DNA of 56,330 nucleotides from Prevotella sp. Its GTDB lineage: Bacteria > Bacteroidota > Bacteroidia > Bacteroidales > Dysgonomonadaceae. The notes beneath the pieces are model-generated. The model was given only the letters and a program-made list of their open reading frames with translations, ran no database searches and was not told where the DNA came from. The DNA lies in NCBI GenBank assembly GCA_031285625.1, contig JAITVV010000038.1:1-56330 (forward strand), given 5' to 3'. Both the position numbers and the translations under genes were made by a program. Shown here piece by piece: positions 17,980-26,260 of this stretch (its first letter is position 1; each line of letters starts with the position of its first letter).

Positions 17980-18546
17980 TTAATCTGTTTTTATTTTTCT
18001 AATAATTTTTGCAGGATTGCCTCCTACTACCATATTATCTGGCACATCCTTTGTCACAACTGCTCCGGCTGCAACTATCGCATTTTCTCCGATAGTCACT
18101 CCCGGCAGGATAATTGCTGCCGCACCGATCCACGCATTACGTTTTATCAGAATAGGTTTTGTATATACGCTGTGACGTAATCTGGGTTCTTCGGCATGAT
18201 TTTCTGTAATGATATTTACATTCGGCCCTATAAAAGCACCATCTTCCAATGTAATACCACCTCTGTCCATAAATATACACCCACTATTTATGAATACTTT
18301 CTTTCCCAAACGTATAAATTGCCCGAAGTCGGTATAAAAAGGAGGCACTATCCAAGTCATTTCATCTAGTTTCTGCCCTGTAAGTTCACTTATAATTTCA
18401 CGTGTCTCTTCTTTGGTATGATATGATGCATTTAATTGGCCTGTAATACGCATTCCCCTCAAAAGAGCTTCATATAACTTCGGATATTCGGGATCATTTT
18501 CGAGAATCAGTTCACCTTGTTTCATTCTTTCAAATATGTCCATCAT
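17980..18546 (-). CDS. Sugar O-acetyltransferase, maltose/galactoside type (LbH)
   Basis: 188 residues. The N-terminal helices (EDPEYPKLYEALLRG-like) precede a left-handed beta-helix with hexapeptide repeats: FGQFIRLGKKVFINSGC, then GPNVNIITENHAEEPRLRHS, then AWIGAAAIILPGVTIGENAI, then GAVVTKDVPDNMVVGGNPAK. Histidine in ITENH is the catalytic histidine of maltose/galactoside O-acetyltransferases, which use acetyl-CoA. It lies 4 bases downstream of the alpha/beta hydrolase gene, in the same operon. Confidence 0.93.
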   Translation of the reverse strand: MMDIFERMKQGELILENDPEYPKLYEALLRGMRITGQLNASYHTKEETREIISELTGQKLDEMTWIVPPFYTDFGQFIRLGKKVFINSGCIFMDRGGITLEDGAFIGPNVNIITENHAEEPRLRHSVYTKPILIKRNAWIGAAAIILPGVTIGENAIVAAGAVVTKDVPDNMVVGGNPAKIIRKIKTD

Positions 18547-18550
18547 GCAA

Positions 18551-19648
18551 TTATTTAAAATTTGTGGTAAAGAAAGACTCTATTTTATCAAATGGAATTA
18601 TATCCATACGGTCGTATAAATCTACGTGGTTTGCACCAGGAATAATCATCAGTTCTTTGTTATCTCCTTTCAGCTTTTTGAAAGCATCTTCACCGAAATA
18701 TCGTGAATGAGCTTTCTCTCCGTGGACAATAAGCACGGCACTGCGAATCTCGTCACTATACGATAGTAGGGGCATATTGATGAAAGGCAGAGAGGATGTC
18801 ACATTCCACCCGTTATTTGAATTGAGAGAGCGTTTATGATAACCACGATTTGTTTTATAATAGCTGTAATAGTCTTTCACAAATTGTGGTGCATCGTCAG
18901 GTAATGGATCTACAACACCTCCGGCAAGTGCATATGTACCGTTCTTTGCGTCGATTACACGCTGGGCATTGAGTTGTTGTCGAAGTTTATAGCGAGCGTC
19001 CGCATCCATCGAATCATTATATCCGTTAGCGTTGACACGGCTCATATCATACATTGTAGATGCAACACTTGCTTTGATGCGGGTGTCTATAGATGCTGCA
19101 TTGATTGCCATACCTCCCCAGCCACAAATGCCGAGTATTCCGATGCGTTCGGGGTCTACATCATCGCGTAATAATAGAAAATCGACAGCTGCACTGAAAT
19201 CTTCTGTATTGATATCGGGTGAAGCTACATAACGAGGCTCACCACTACTTTCGCCAGTATATGAGGGATCAAAGGCAATGGTGAGGAATCCCCGTTCGGC
19301 TAATGTCTGGGCATAAAGGCCAGAAGACTGTTCTTTCACTGCACCGAAAGGCCCGCATATAGCAATAGCTGCCAATTTTCCACTAACATTTTTGGGGATA
19401 TACATATCGGCAGCAAGTGTGATGCCGTAGCGATTGCGGAATGTCACCTTACTATGATTCACTTTGTCACTTTTGGGGAATACTTTGTCCCACTCCTGGG
19501 TTAAATTCAGATTTTCGTTCATAATGGTATTGGTATTATTTTTTATTGTTTCATTTGTTTTATCATCAGAATTCGATGCTAATAGACTACTTGCAGTAAA
19601 TAAGCTAGCAATTAGTAGTATATTGAATTTTTTTATTGGCCTTTTCAT
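18551..19648 (-). CDS. Secreted alpha/beta hydrolase with a cysteine at the nucleophile elbow
   Basis: 365 residues. A signal peptide (KFNILLIASLFTASSLLASN) is followed by an alpha/beta hydrolase fold: oxyanion region AAIAICGPFGAVKEQSSGLY, FDPSYTGESSGEPR, and the nucleophile elbow ERIGILGICGWGGMA, in which the position expected to be serine is Cys175, as in dienelactone-hydrolase-type enzymes. The acid/histidine part ends with VLIVHGEKAHSRYFGED and IPGANHVDLYD (the histidine). It probably hydrolyses an ester or lactone in the periplasm. The operon places it between the ABM and acetyltransferase genes. Confidence 0.88.
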   Translation of the reverse strand: MKRPIKKFNILLIASLFTASSLLASNSDDKTNETIKNNTNTIMNENLNLTQEWDKVFPKSDKVNHSKVTFRNRYGITLAADMYIPKNVSGKLAAIAICGPFGAVKEQSSGLYAQTLAERGFLTIAFDPSYTGESSGEPRYVASPDINTEDFSAAVDFLLLRDDVDPERIGILGICGWGGMAINAASIDTRIKASVASTMYDMSRVNANGYNDSMDADARYKLRQQLNAQRVIDAKNGTYALAGGVVDPLPDDAPQFVKDYYSYYKTNRGYHKRSLNSNNGWNVTSSLPFINMPLLSYSDEIRSAVLIVHGEKAHSRYFGEDAFKKLKGDNKELMIIPGANHVDLYDRMDIIPFDKIESFFTTNFK

Positions 19649-19666
19649 ATCTTTATTTTTAATAGT

Positions 19667-20098
19667 TTATTTTATTTTTAATCCTGGTATGAGTGGTGTG
19701 GCGTCAATCAATTCAAGAGACTGAACCATATCAAGTGTTCCTTTCTTGTATTTTAAGAAATGAGGTGTTTTGATATGCTTTTGGTAGGCTTCTTCATCGG
19801 CATAAATTTCGAGGATAACCAGTTTGTTTGGGTTATCTTTTTCCGAAACGGCATACAGCGTAAGAACATCCGGTTCCAGGTGCATGGAGGCTTCGATTTC
19901 TTCTTTCAGGAAAACGTTGTATTCTCCAAGTCGCGTAAAATCTACTGTAATCATTGACAAGCGGACTTTGTTGCTATCTGCAAAAATAGATATTTCGCTC
20001 ACGATTGATTCCTTATTTTCATTGTTGGATGAACAACTCGTAAATACAATAGTTAAGATCATTGTAAGTATAAAGAGGAAAAATAATTTTTTCACCAT
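19667..20098 (-). CDS. ABM family (quinol monooxygenase-like) lipoprotein
   Basis: The start at 20098 (MVKKLFFLFILTMILTIVFT then SC) gives a clear lipoprotein signal; earlier in-frame ATGs at 20131 and 20119 add only residues without homology and overlap the upstream gene. The domain (about 50-140) is a small ABM ferredoxin-like fold: RLSMITVDFTRLGEYNVFLK, then LDLYAVSEK-like strand, then LEIYADEEAYQKHIKTPHFL, then KKGTLDMVQSLELIDATP. ABM proteins oxidise quinones without cofactor or act in detoxification. It is encoded between the cupin protein and the hydrolase. Confidence 0.85.
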   Translation of the reverse strand: MVKKLFFLFILTMILTIVFTSCSSNNENKESIVSEISIFADSNKVRLSMITVDFTRLGEYNVFLKEEIEASMHLEPDVLTLYAVSEKDNPNKLVILEIYADEEAYQKHIKTPHFLKYKKGTLDMVQSLELIDATPLIPGLKIK

Positions 20099-20105
20099 TA
20101 TTATT

Positions 20106-21146
20106 CTATTTTGCATTATCATATTCTTCATCGGTTACCGGTCTCAACCATGTTACTGCACTATTATTTTTGAAATTAGTGATGGCAATGTGTACAAGTT
20201 TTGAATCTTTGGATGCTCCGTGCCAATGCTCGACTCCTACAGGAATAGGTATGACGATTCCCTTCTGTAATTTTACCGCCTCCTTGCCACGTTCCTGATA
20301 CCATCCTTCACCTTCGGTTACTATTAAGGTTTGTACAGATGGGTGGGTATGCCAGTTGGTGCGTGCACCAGACATAAAAGTTACACTTCCAGCTGAATAA
20401 TAGCCGTCGGATTCATCTTGACTGACTAATGGTTTCAGATATACTTCACCTGTAAAATAGTCAGGGTTATTTCTTTCTCCTTTTGAAAAAAGGGTGTTGC
20501 TAATAGTATTTATGATTGTTTGAACTTGTTCGAGCTGTGCGTCGGTAATGCCCACATTCCTACCTATGTTTTTATGGGATTGCAACATGGGTGCTACTCC
20601 ATGCATAGCGGAAAGTGCCGATATGGTTGCCAATTCCCTCTCGAAGTAAGTGAGTACATCCCGCTCAAATATATCGGCAAAAAGATGTTCTTTCAGATAA
20701 ATATCGATTGCCGGGGCAAAAGCGTTAGCTCCTGTGATATTTTTCTGGTTGGTAAGGGTTAACTTTTCTAGCACTTCACGCCCACGAGTATATTTATCGC
20801 GGGTATCGGTTAGAGGTGATGCTTCTTTGCCTTCAAGGTCGATGATACCTTTTGCCTTACGGTCGTTTAATACAGATATAAAGGTATTGATTCCTTGCAG
20901 GCTTCGGGGGAAACCGGCATAGGCGTACATCTGAACAAGGATTTCTTTTATCTGGTTAACAGTCAGTCCGGCATTCAGTTCTGTTTTTAAGTTATCAAGT
21001 TCACCTATTGCTGTGTTGGCGGCAATAGTTACGATTTTCAGCTGTGGTGTGGTAAGATTACTTTCCATATTCTGAGCGTTTAATTTATTGTTTTGTAATA
21101 ACAGGATAGTAAGGACTATCATTAGTAGAAAATTTATTTTTTTCAT
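20106..21146 (-). CDS. Secreted carboxymuconolactone decarboxylase-cupin protein
   Basis: From the ATG at 21146 (MKKINFLLMIVLTILLLQNN, then KLNAQN, a signal peptide) the protein is 346 residues. Two CMD/AhpD-type segments are visible: LNAGLTVNQIKEILVQMYAY (no CxxC, so AhpD-type peroxidase activity is unlikely) and FERELATISALSAMHGVAPM. The last 120 residues are a cupin with YSAGSVTFMSGARTNWHTHP and IPVGVEHWHGA, supplying the metal histidines. This CMD-cupin fusion is common in Bacteroidota, and its substrate is unknown. Its 3' end overlaps the open frame of the ABM gene by up to 26 bases and it sits directly after the SDR gene. Confidence 0.88.
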   Translation of the reverse strand: MKKINFLLMIVLTILLLQNNKLNAQNMESNLTTPQLKIVTIAANTAIGELDNLKTELNAGLTVNQIKEILVQMYAYAGFPRSLQGINTFISVLNDRKAKGIIDLEGKEASPLTDTRDKYTRGREVLEKLTLTNQKNITGANAFAPAIDIYLKEHLFADIFERDVLTYFERELATISALSAMHGVAPMLQSHKNIGRNVGITDAQLEQVQTIINTISNTLFSKGERNNPDYFTGEVYLKPLVSQDESDGYYSAGSVTFMSGARTNWHTHPSVQTLIVTEGEGWYQERGKEAVKLQKGIVIPIPVGVEHWHGASKDSKLVHIAITNFKNNSAVTWLRPVTDEEYDNAK

Positions 21147-21147
21147 A

Positions 21148-21891
21148 TCATACAATTTGTCTGGTTGGACGGATAATAACTTCGCTTACGGATACATGAG
21201 AAGGGGTTGCAATGGCATATACTACCGCTTCTGCTACATCTTCAGGGTCGAGTCCATAACCTTCTTCACGTTGCTTTCGGTACAGTTGTTCGGAAGCAGT
21301 TTTATCGTTGATTGTTTTGTAAAGCTCGGTACGTACAGCTCCCGGTGATATAAGGGTTGACTTGATGTTGTTTTCCCTTTGTTCCTGACGTAGACCTTCC
21401 ATAATAGCACGAAGTGCGAACTTTGTTCCGCAATAAACTGCTGAACCGGGATAAACAATGTGTCCGGCAACTGAATCGGTAGTAATAATGTGTCCTGATT
21501 TTTGTTTTGCCATAATGGGTAGTACGGCTGCAATACCATTAAGCACCCCCATAATATTGATATCAAGCATTTGCTGCCACTCATCGCGTTTTCCTTCTAC
21601 TAATGGAGCTGTAGGCATAATACCTGCATTATTGAATATAGCGTCTATCCTGCCATACTTTTCGAGAGCTAAATCAATTACATCTTTTACTTCTTCGAAA
21701 TTTGATACATCGGCTGCCTTGTATTGTATTTCTGCACCAGGTAACGATTCTGCTATTTCTCTTAACTTTTCTACTCTTCGAGCTGCAATAACCTGTTTAC
21801 CACCTTTCTCTGCAATTTTCTTTACGGTTGCTTCTCCTATTCCGCTGGAAGCTCCCATAACGACAATAACTCTTCCGCTTAATTCTTTCAT
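21148..21891 (-). CDS. SDR family NAD(P)-dependent oxidoreductase
   Basis: 247 residues, a classical short-chain dehydrogenase: the cofactor loop VVMGASSGIGEATV, NNAGIMPTAP, the catalytic serine in TTDSVAGHIVYPG, then YCGTKFALRA (Tyr and Lys). The C-terminus ends PTRQIV. It reduces or oxidises a carbonyl compound; the substrate is not known. It is the first gene of the six-gene operon (a -7 element at 21928-21935 precedes it), so it shares a transcript with the secreted CMD-cupin, ABM and hydrolase genes. Confidence 0.92.
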   Translation of the reverse strand: MKELSGRVIVVMGASSGIGEATVKKIAEKGGKQVIAARRVEKLREIAESLPGAEIQYKAADVSNFEEVKDVIDLALEKYGRIDAIFNNAGIMPTAPLVEGKRDEWQQMLDINIMGVLNGIAAVLPIMAKQKSGHIITTDSVAGHIVYPGSAVYCGTKFALRAIMEGLRQEQRENNIKSTLISPGAVRTELYKTINDKTASEQLYRKQREEGYGLDPEDVAEAVVYAIATPSHVSVSEVIIRPTRQIV

Positions 21892-21927
21892 ATTTTATGT
21901 TATATATTTATAATTAATTGTATAACA

Positions 21928-21935
21928 CAAAATTA
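21928..21935 (-). promoter_or_regulatory. -7 element TAATTTTG of the SDR operon
   Basis: On the minus strand the sequence reads TAATTTTG, matching TAnnTTTG. It lies 37 bases upstream of the SDR start and is the only such element before the operon. The AraC gene upstream has its own terminator, so the operon probably starts here. Confidence 0.6.
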
Positions 21936-22040
21936 ATGCTTAAATATTTTATTTATTTTGCTATAAAGTTCATATTATTTTGCTGTGAGGTGCATTATTC
22001 TTTTTGGAAAGAAATGTAGTTTCCATACATCGTATAAAAT

Positions 22041-22072
22041 AAAAAAGCCCATCGCAATTTGCTATGGGCTTT
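22041..22072 (-). terminator. Terminator of the araC-type gene
   Basis: AAAGCCCAT (22044-22052) and ATGGGCTTT (22064-22072) form a 9-bp stem, followed on the minus strand by a T-rich run. It lies directly downstream of the AraC gene that ends at 22086 and so separates it from the SDR operon. Confidence 0.85.
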
Positions 22073-22085
22073 CATTATACACTCT

Positions 22086-22907
22086 TTATTTGGTTGGTGC
22101 ATATCCATACATTTCTTTATATGTTTTGGAAAAATGAGAAAGGTTTTTAAAGCCAACATCTATATATACATCTTTTACTTTTTTATTCTGATATTTTATC
22201 AGTTCGTGAGCTACTTTAAGACGTTTTTGTATCAGCCATTTTTGAGGTGTAAGGTTACTTATCTTTTTAAAATCCCTCTTAAAAGTGGCTAAACTGCGAC
22301 CTGTGTAATTGGCTATTTCTTCCATAGAGAGATCACACATGAAGTTTTCGTTGAGAAACTGAACGATATCGATTTTCCATGGTTCGGTAAAGTCGAAAAG
22401 GGTGGAATAGAATTTCTTATCCGTGTTGGTTAATAGGTAGATACCTTCCTGCATTTTAAGGTTCATGGTTTCCTCGCGCGGTTTTATTTCAGTATTGAAG
22501 TAGGGAGTCATGGAATTGAAAAGGCTTTCTACTTCGGGTACCTGAGGGAGTTTTATTACTGATTTTTCAAAATTGCCAGGATTTTTAGGAATATTATTAC
22601 GATCAAGCTTTGCATAAAACTCGCGCAAAACATTGCGATGGAAGCTCATAAAAATTCCTTTATACGGTTCACCATCTTTAGATTGTTTAGTCATTACAAT
22701 CCGGTTGTCACGCTTGATAAAGGCACATTCACCTTTATTGATAACCGTTTTGTTGCCTCTTTCCTCGATTATCATTTCTCCACCGTAAACATAAGTCAGG
22801 GAATGAGATGATACCATTTTTGAGCAACGGGTATCGTTTTCAAAATAATAACTAAAGAAAATATTAGAGTATTGAAAGAATAATGAATTACTATAGTCTT
22901 TTTCCAT
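22086..22907 (-). CDS. AraC family transcriptional regulator
   Basis: 273 residues. A C-terminal AraC double helix-turn-helix (about 175-273) shows CDLSMEEIANYTGRSLATFK and VDVGFKNLSHFSKTYKEM-type patterns, with the ending YGYAPTK. The N-terminal half has a cupin-like part (SLTYVYGGEMIIEERGNKTV, then INKGECAFIKRDNRIV), probably a ligand-sensing domain. It sits upstream of the six-gene SDR operon on the same strand, with a terminator between, and is its likely regulator. Confidence 0.9.
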   Translation of the reverse strand: MEKDYSNSLFFQYSNIFFSYYFENDTRCSKMVSSHSLTYVYGGEMIIEERGNKTVINKGECAFIKRDNRIVMTKQSKDGEPYKGIFMSFHRNVLREFYAKLDRNNIPKNPGNFEKSVIKLPQVPEVESLFNSMTPYFNTEIKPREETMNLKMQEGIYLLTNTDKKFYSTLFDFTEPWKIDIVQFLNENFMCDLSMEEIANYTGRSLATFKRDFKKISNLTPQKWLIQKRLKVAHELIKYQNKKVKDVYIDVGFKNLSHFSKTYKEMYGYAPTK

Positions 22908-22932
22908 ATTATCCTGATTTTTAGTTTTTCAA

Positions 22933-22940
22933 CAAATATA
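22933..22940 (-). promoter_or_regulatory. -7 element TATATTTG of the araC-type gene
   Basis: The minus strand reads TATATTTG, a perfect match to TAnnTTTG, 26 bases upstream of the AraC start at 22907. Confidence 0.6.
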
Positions 22941-23149
22941 GGGATAAGATTTGTATATAACTTTGCTGTAAGGATCATATTTATATCTAAAAGGATTAAA
23001 GTAACAAACTTATTATACTTTCGTCTCTGCCGGACATAATATTTACCTCAACTTCTTTCTTTATAGTATCCTATTGAATTATAATAATGTACAATCGATA
23101 AACAATGCTTAATCACCAGTTGTTTAACTATTTATTTAACTAAGGAATT

Positions 23150-23248
23150 ATGAAGGTTTATAAAAGGACAATCAGTGTTGGTTACAGGCAAAATGCAGGA
23201 GTACAATTCACGTTAAAAATACCTCCCAAAATATCTTTAAATACATAA
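23150..23248 (+). pseudogene. kdpD: kdpD 3' remnant (sensor histidine kinase C-terminal end)
   Basis: A 32-residue frame (MKVYKRTISVGYRQNAGVQF to SLNT) reads like the last strand and helix of the KdpD ATPase domain, where GTISVxxRQNxGxxFTIKIP is usual. Nothing before it resembles a kinase: the whole sensor and most of the catalytic domain are missing. It ends 4 bases before the kdpE remnant, the same order and spacing as in an intact kdpDE operon. Confidence 0.7.
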
Positions 23249-23252
23249 AAGA

Positions 23253-23656
23253 ATGAATAATAATACAATATTAGTTATAGATGACGAAATTCAAATAAGA
23301 GAACTACTTGCCCGTATACGGGCATCACTAAGGCTTGGAGAAACAGTAAACAATAATCCGGTATTTAAGGTTGGCGATCTGTCGGTCAATATGATAAACC
23401 ATATTGCAAAGAAAAAGGAAGAATTACTGGATCTGACTCCAACTGAATTTTCATTACTAAGTTTATTCATAAAAATCAGGGATGCGTATTAACACATAAG
23501 TATACCCTTAAAGAAGTATGGGGATATAACTATGCAGACCAAACCCAATCCCTACGCGTCTTCATAGCCCAACTAAGAAAGAAAATTGAAGACAACCCGG
23601 CTAAACCTGTTTTATTAATCACTGAATCGGGTATAGGATATGGCTTCGGAATATAA
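23253..23656 (+). pseudogene. kdpE: kdpE response regulator, internally deleted and frameshifted
   Basis: The first 19 residues (MNNNTILVIDDEIQIRELL) are the start of a KdpE receiver domain. The next residues (ARIRASLRLGETVNNNPVFK) belong about 100 residues later, near the end of the receiver, so most of it, including the phosphorylation aspartate region, is gone. The join falls at the repeat of E-L-L found at both places in intact KdpE, as expected of deletion across short homology. Further on, the winged-helix domain (LLDLTPTEFSLLSLFIK) loses its frame at an A-run near 23480 and continues in another frame (NQGCVLTHKYTLKEVWGYNY to IGYGFGI, stop TAA 23654-23656). It is dead from two lesions. 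No kdpABC genes are near. Confidence 0.85.
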
Positions 23657-23702
23657 TTTTCCGTTGCCTAAAAGGCTATTCAACTTATCTCAAGAAGTTA
23701 AC

Positions 23703-24581
23703 CTATTTTTTTGTACCTTTTCTAATTTGTCCAGGTGTCATATCGAACATCTGTTTGATAAAGTCATTCATCACTGAAGGTGAACTGAATCCATATTTAT
23801 CACTTATTTGCTTGAAATTCATCTCTCCTGCAATAATATCTGTGTGAATATCATAAGCCCTTTGAGTCATCATCCAGTGATAAGGTGTATCATTAAACAC
23901 TTTTTTAAATCGTTTTTCAAAACCAGATACACTGTAATTCAATACTTTTGCCAATTCTTTTGCATTATGACACTTTGCATAATGTTCCATTACCTGCTGA
24001 GAAAATATCATATCGCTGCTCAACAACGATCGAAAAAAATGAAATAAATCTTCTTTGGTATAATAACAACGAAGAATATAGAAAAACTCCTTTATTTTTA
24101 TAGATAAATAGTTCTGGCAACGAAATCCGGAACGAATTAGTCCTACTAGTGAAAACAAATAATTTCCCATTTCGACATTTACATCCAGTAAGTGGAAACT
24201 ATCTTGTCTTAAGATTTCCGTTTGTGAATCCTGTTTATTTATTTGTTGCCAAAGATGTTCGAGTCGATATGTTTCGCAAAAATGAGTTTTATTTATTATA
24301 CGTATGACCAGTATTTCACTTTCGAAAGAATTTTCCTGAAAACTAGCCGAAGTACCTGATGCTAAAAACAACATATGACCGGTCTGCAGAACTTCTCCAG
24401 TATCATTCTTGCCTGATATAAAATGGAAACTACCTTTTAACACAATAACAATTTTGTGAATCTGAGGTATTACCTGCCAACCATCATTACCTTTTATTTG
24501 TTTTATTTCTATACTAGGTTTATCACTTCTGTCAAAATATATACAGGATGCATGTTCATCTTTATATAATATTTCTTTCAT
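23703..24581 (-). CDS. AraC family transcriptional regulator
   Basis: From the ATG at 24581 (MKEILYKDEHASCIYFDRSD) it has 292 residues; the open frame extends 22 residues further, but with a biased composition. The C-terminal helix-turn-helix (about 195-290) contains KELAKVLNYSVSGFEKRFKK and ISDKYGFSSPSVMNDFIKQM, then MTPGQIRKG. The N-terminus has a cupin-like fold (HKIVIVLKGSFHFISGKNDT, then GHMLFLASGTSASF). It stands alone, with a long gene-free region behind its promoter. Confidence 0.88.
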   Translation of the reverse strand: MKEILYKDEHASCIYFDRSDKPSIEIKQIKGNDGWQVIPQIHKIVIVLKGSFHFISGKNDTGEVLQTGHMLFLASGTSASFQENSFESEILVIRIINKTHFCETYRLEHLWQQINKQDSQTEILRQDSFHLLDVNVEMGNYLFSLVGLIRSGFRCQNYLSIKIKEFFYILRCYYTKEDLFHFFRSLLSSDMIFSQQVMEHYAKCHNAKELAKVLNYSVSGFEKRFKKVFNDTPYHWMMTQRAYDIHTDIIAGEMNFKQISDKYGFSSPSVMNDFIKQMFDMTPGQIRKGTKK

Positions 24582-24682
24582 AATCAATATATTTAACAGA
24601 CAACCGGATTTTAACTTCCTCGAATAAAATGTAGCCTTCTTTACCAAGGAAACATTTACAACTTATTCCATATTTACGGAGC

Positions 24683-24690
24683 AAAATTAC
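24683..24690 (-). promoter_or_regulatory. -7 element TAATTTTG of the AraC-type gene at 23703
   Basis: The minus strand reads TAATTTTG, the TAnnTTTG consensus, about 100 bases upstream of the preferred start at 24581. Confidence 0.5.
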
Positions 24691-24961
24691 TAGGTATCTT
24701 ATAAAGGTTTTATAAAGAAAATCGTTTATATATAAAGATTTCATAAGTATTAATATATGTGAGATATTCATTGACAATTAATATGTATTATTCTTTTAGT
24801 ATACGGTCTATTGTATGTTACCCGAAAAGTAAGAATTTACTGATATTAAAACACATAGCATCTTCTTTTCTTTGTTTTAGAAAGAAAACTAAATATGACT
24901 CTGACTTTTCGGATATCTACTTACTTCTTATTACTGCTGGACGATCTTTTTTATCGGTTGT

Positions 24962-25469
24962 AAAATAACAAGATATACTCAATGTATTGATTAAGAATTA
25001 TCGTAATTTTATTCGTTATTTCCTCCTATCTTCAAGCTGAACGAAGACATGTATAATCGTGTTATAGTTGATCAGATTACGAAAAATTCAATGCTTCAAA
25101 ATTTCCATTATCACTTTCACAAGCAATAGATAAGGATAGAGACAAGTTTAAAAGACAACATTCATCACTCTTGAAAGCATTGAATTTTCATATCAGCTTT
25201 TTGTTTCTTTATGATTAGTATTATTACCAATCATGTAAATGTACCATCGTATAGATATGAGAATATCTGATAAACCAGACAAAACACATGATACTGGAAT
25301 ATAAATTAGATTATTTTCTCTCTTCAAAATTTTCATAAAGAGGGTTATAAGTCATTTTGTTTAGTAATTCCCATAATTCTCTTCACTAGAGAATTTACAA
25401 TTACAAAATAACAGGATGTACTACAAATACCGATTAAGAATAATCGTATATTTATTCGTAATAATCAGA
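24962..25469. repeat. Imperfect direct repeat, two copies about 440 bases apart
   Basis: Copy A (about 24962-25020) and copy B (about 25405-25469) share AAAATAACA-G/A-GAT-x-TACT, then GATTAAGAA-T/A-TATCGTA-type and ATTCGT blocks in the same order and orientation. Identity is high in the blocks but with several substitutions and small indels. The origin is unclear; they may be remnants of a duplicated regulatory or element-end sequence. Confidence 0.55.
25081..25189. repeat. Long imperfect inverted repeat (possible hairpin or MITE remnant)
   Basis: GAAAAATTCAATGCTTCAA (25081-25099) pairs with TTGAAAGCATTGAATTTTC (25171-25189), 19 positions with one bulge, separated by about 71 bases. It could be a folded transcript or the two ends of a small decayed insertion. 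No target-site duplication was checked convincingly. Confidence 0.5.
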
Positions 25470-25540
25470 TACATCTTCCTTTTATCTACAATTACCCAAA
25501 TAATACTATCTTATTGTCTAAAATTAAGTTCTGTATGGTA

Positions 25541-26147
25541 TTACTTATAGAAGTTAGAGGCGAAGAAAAAGTAATGAGGGGAGACTATAAAGACAAACTC
25601 CTCTACTGATAAATCGGCATCTTCCATAACGATGTTGGCTGATTTTCCTCCCAACTCCAAAGTAACCCGTTTGAGTGTTTCCGCTCCATCGCGTGCAATT
25701 GTTTTCCCGACAAGGGTTGAGCCTGCAAAAGATATTTTGGCAATATTGGGGTTGCGGGTTATTTCTGCTCCGACTACATTTCCTAAGCCGTTTACAATAT
25801 TGAATACTCCTTTAGGTAGACCCGCTTCGTGCAGGCATTCAGTAATCACCTGTGTTTGCAGGGCGCTCATTTCACTGGGTTTAATTACTGCCGTACAGCC
25901 TGCTGCAATAGCAGTAGATAGTTTGGTGCAGATATATCCGTTACTGGCGTTCCATGGGATAATGATGCCGACCACACCTACCGGGTTGAGTGTTATAACG
26001 GCATTGCCCATTTTCTTAGTAAACTCAAAATGTTTCACAATCTCAATATTGACGAATATGGAGCTATTGCATAGTGAAAGGAGGAGGCTGCAAACTGTAC
26101 AGGGGCTCCATACTCTTCAACCATTATGTCGATAAGTTGCAGTCTAT
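25541..26147 (-). pseudogene. Aldehyde dehydrogenase fragment (both ends missing, frameshifted)
   Basis: The main frame (26038-25541) is an internal piece of an aldehyde dehydrogenase: NPVGVVGIIIPWNASNGYIC (the substrate-binding N-motif), KPSEMSALQTQVITECLHEA, then GKTIARDGAETLKRVTLELG and GKSANIVMEDADL. After DADL the sequence turns into unrelated residues (VEEFVFIVSPHYFFFA), so the catalytic cysteine half is absent. Upstream, another frame gives LIDIMVEEYGAPVQFAASSF, then a frameshift joins it to the main frame. About 200 of 480 residues survive. No functional enzyme is possible. Confidence 0.85.
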
Positions 26148-26260
26148 CGAAATATCAACCCATCATCTTAAGTACTGAAATTAAAAGGTTGAAATGCAGC
26201 TTAACTGACATTAAATAGCTCTTTACATGATATAAGAGTTAATTATCCAGCAAAATTGAA

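Larger units (their letters stand above)
24648..25540. other. Gene-free stretch of about 890 bases with repeats
   Basis: No credible coding frame was found; short open frames on both strands have no recognisable protein. The first part holds the promoter of the AraC gene. The rest has an imperfect direct repeat (24962 and 25405) and a long imperfect inverted repeat (25081 and 25171), listed separately. The aldehyde dehydrogenase remnant begins at its right edge. Confidence 0.7.

Noticed and set aside
24759-24968. Open frame of 69 residues in the gene-free region
   Set aside because: No recognisable pattern, no promoter and no neighbour support.
24962-25469. CRISPR array
   Set aside because: There are only two imperfect copies about 440 bases apart, no regular spacers and no cas genes.
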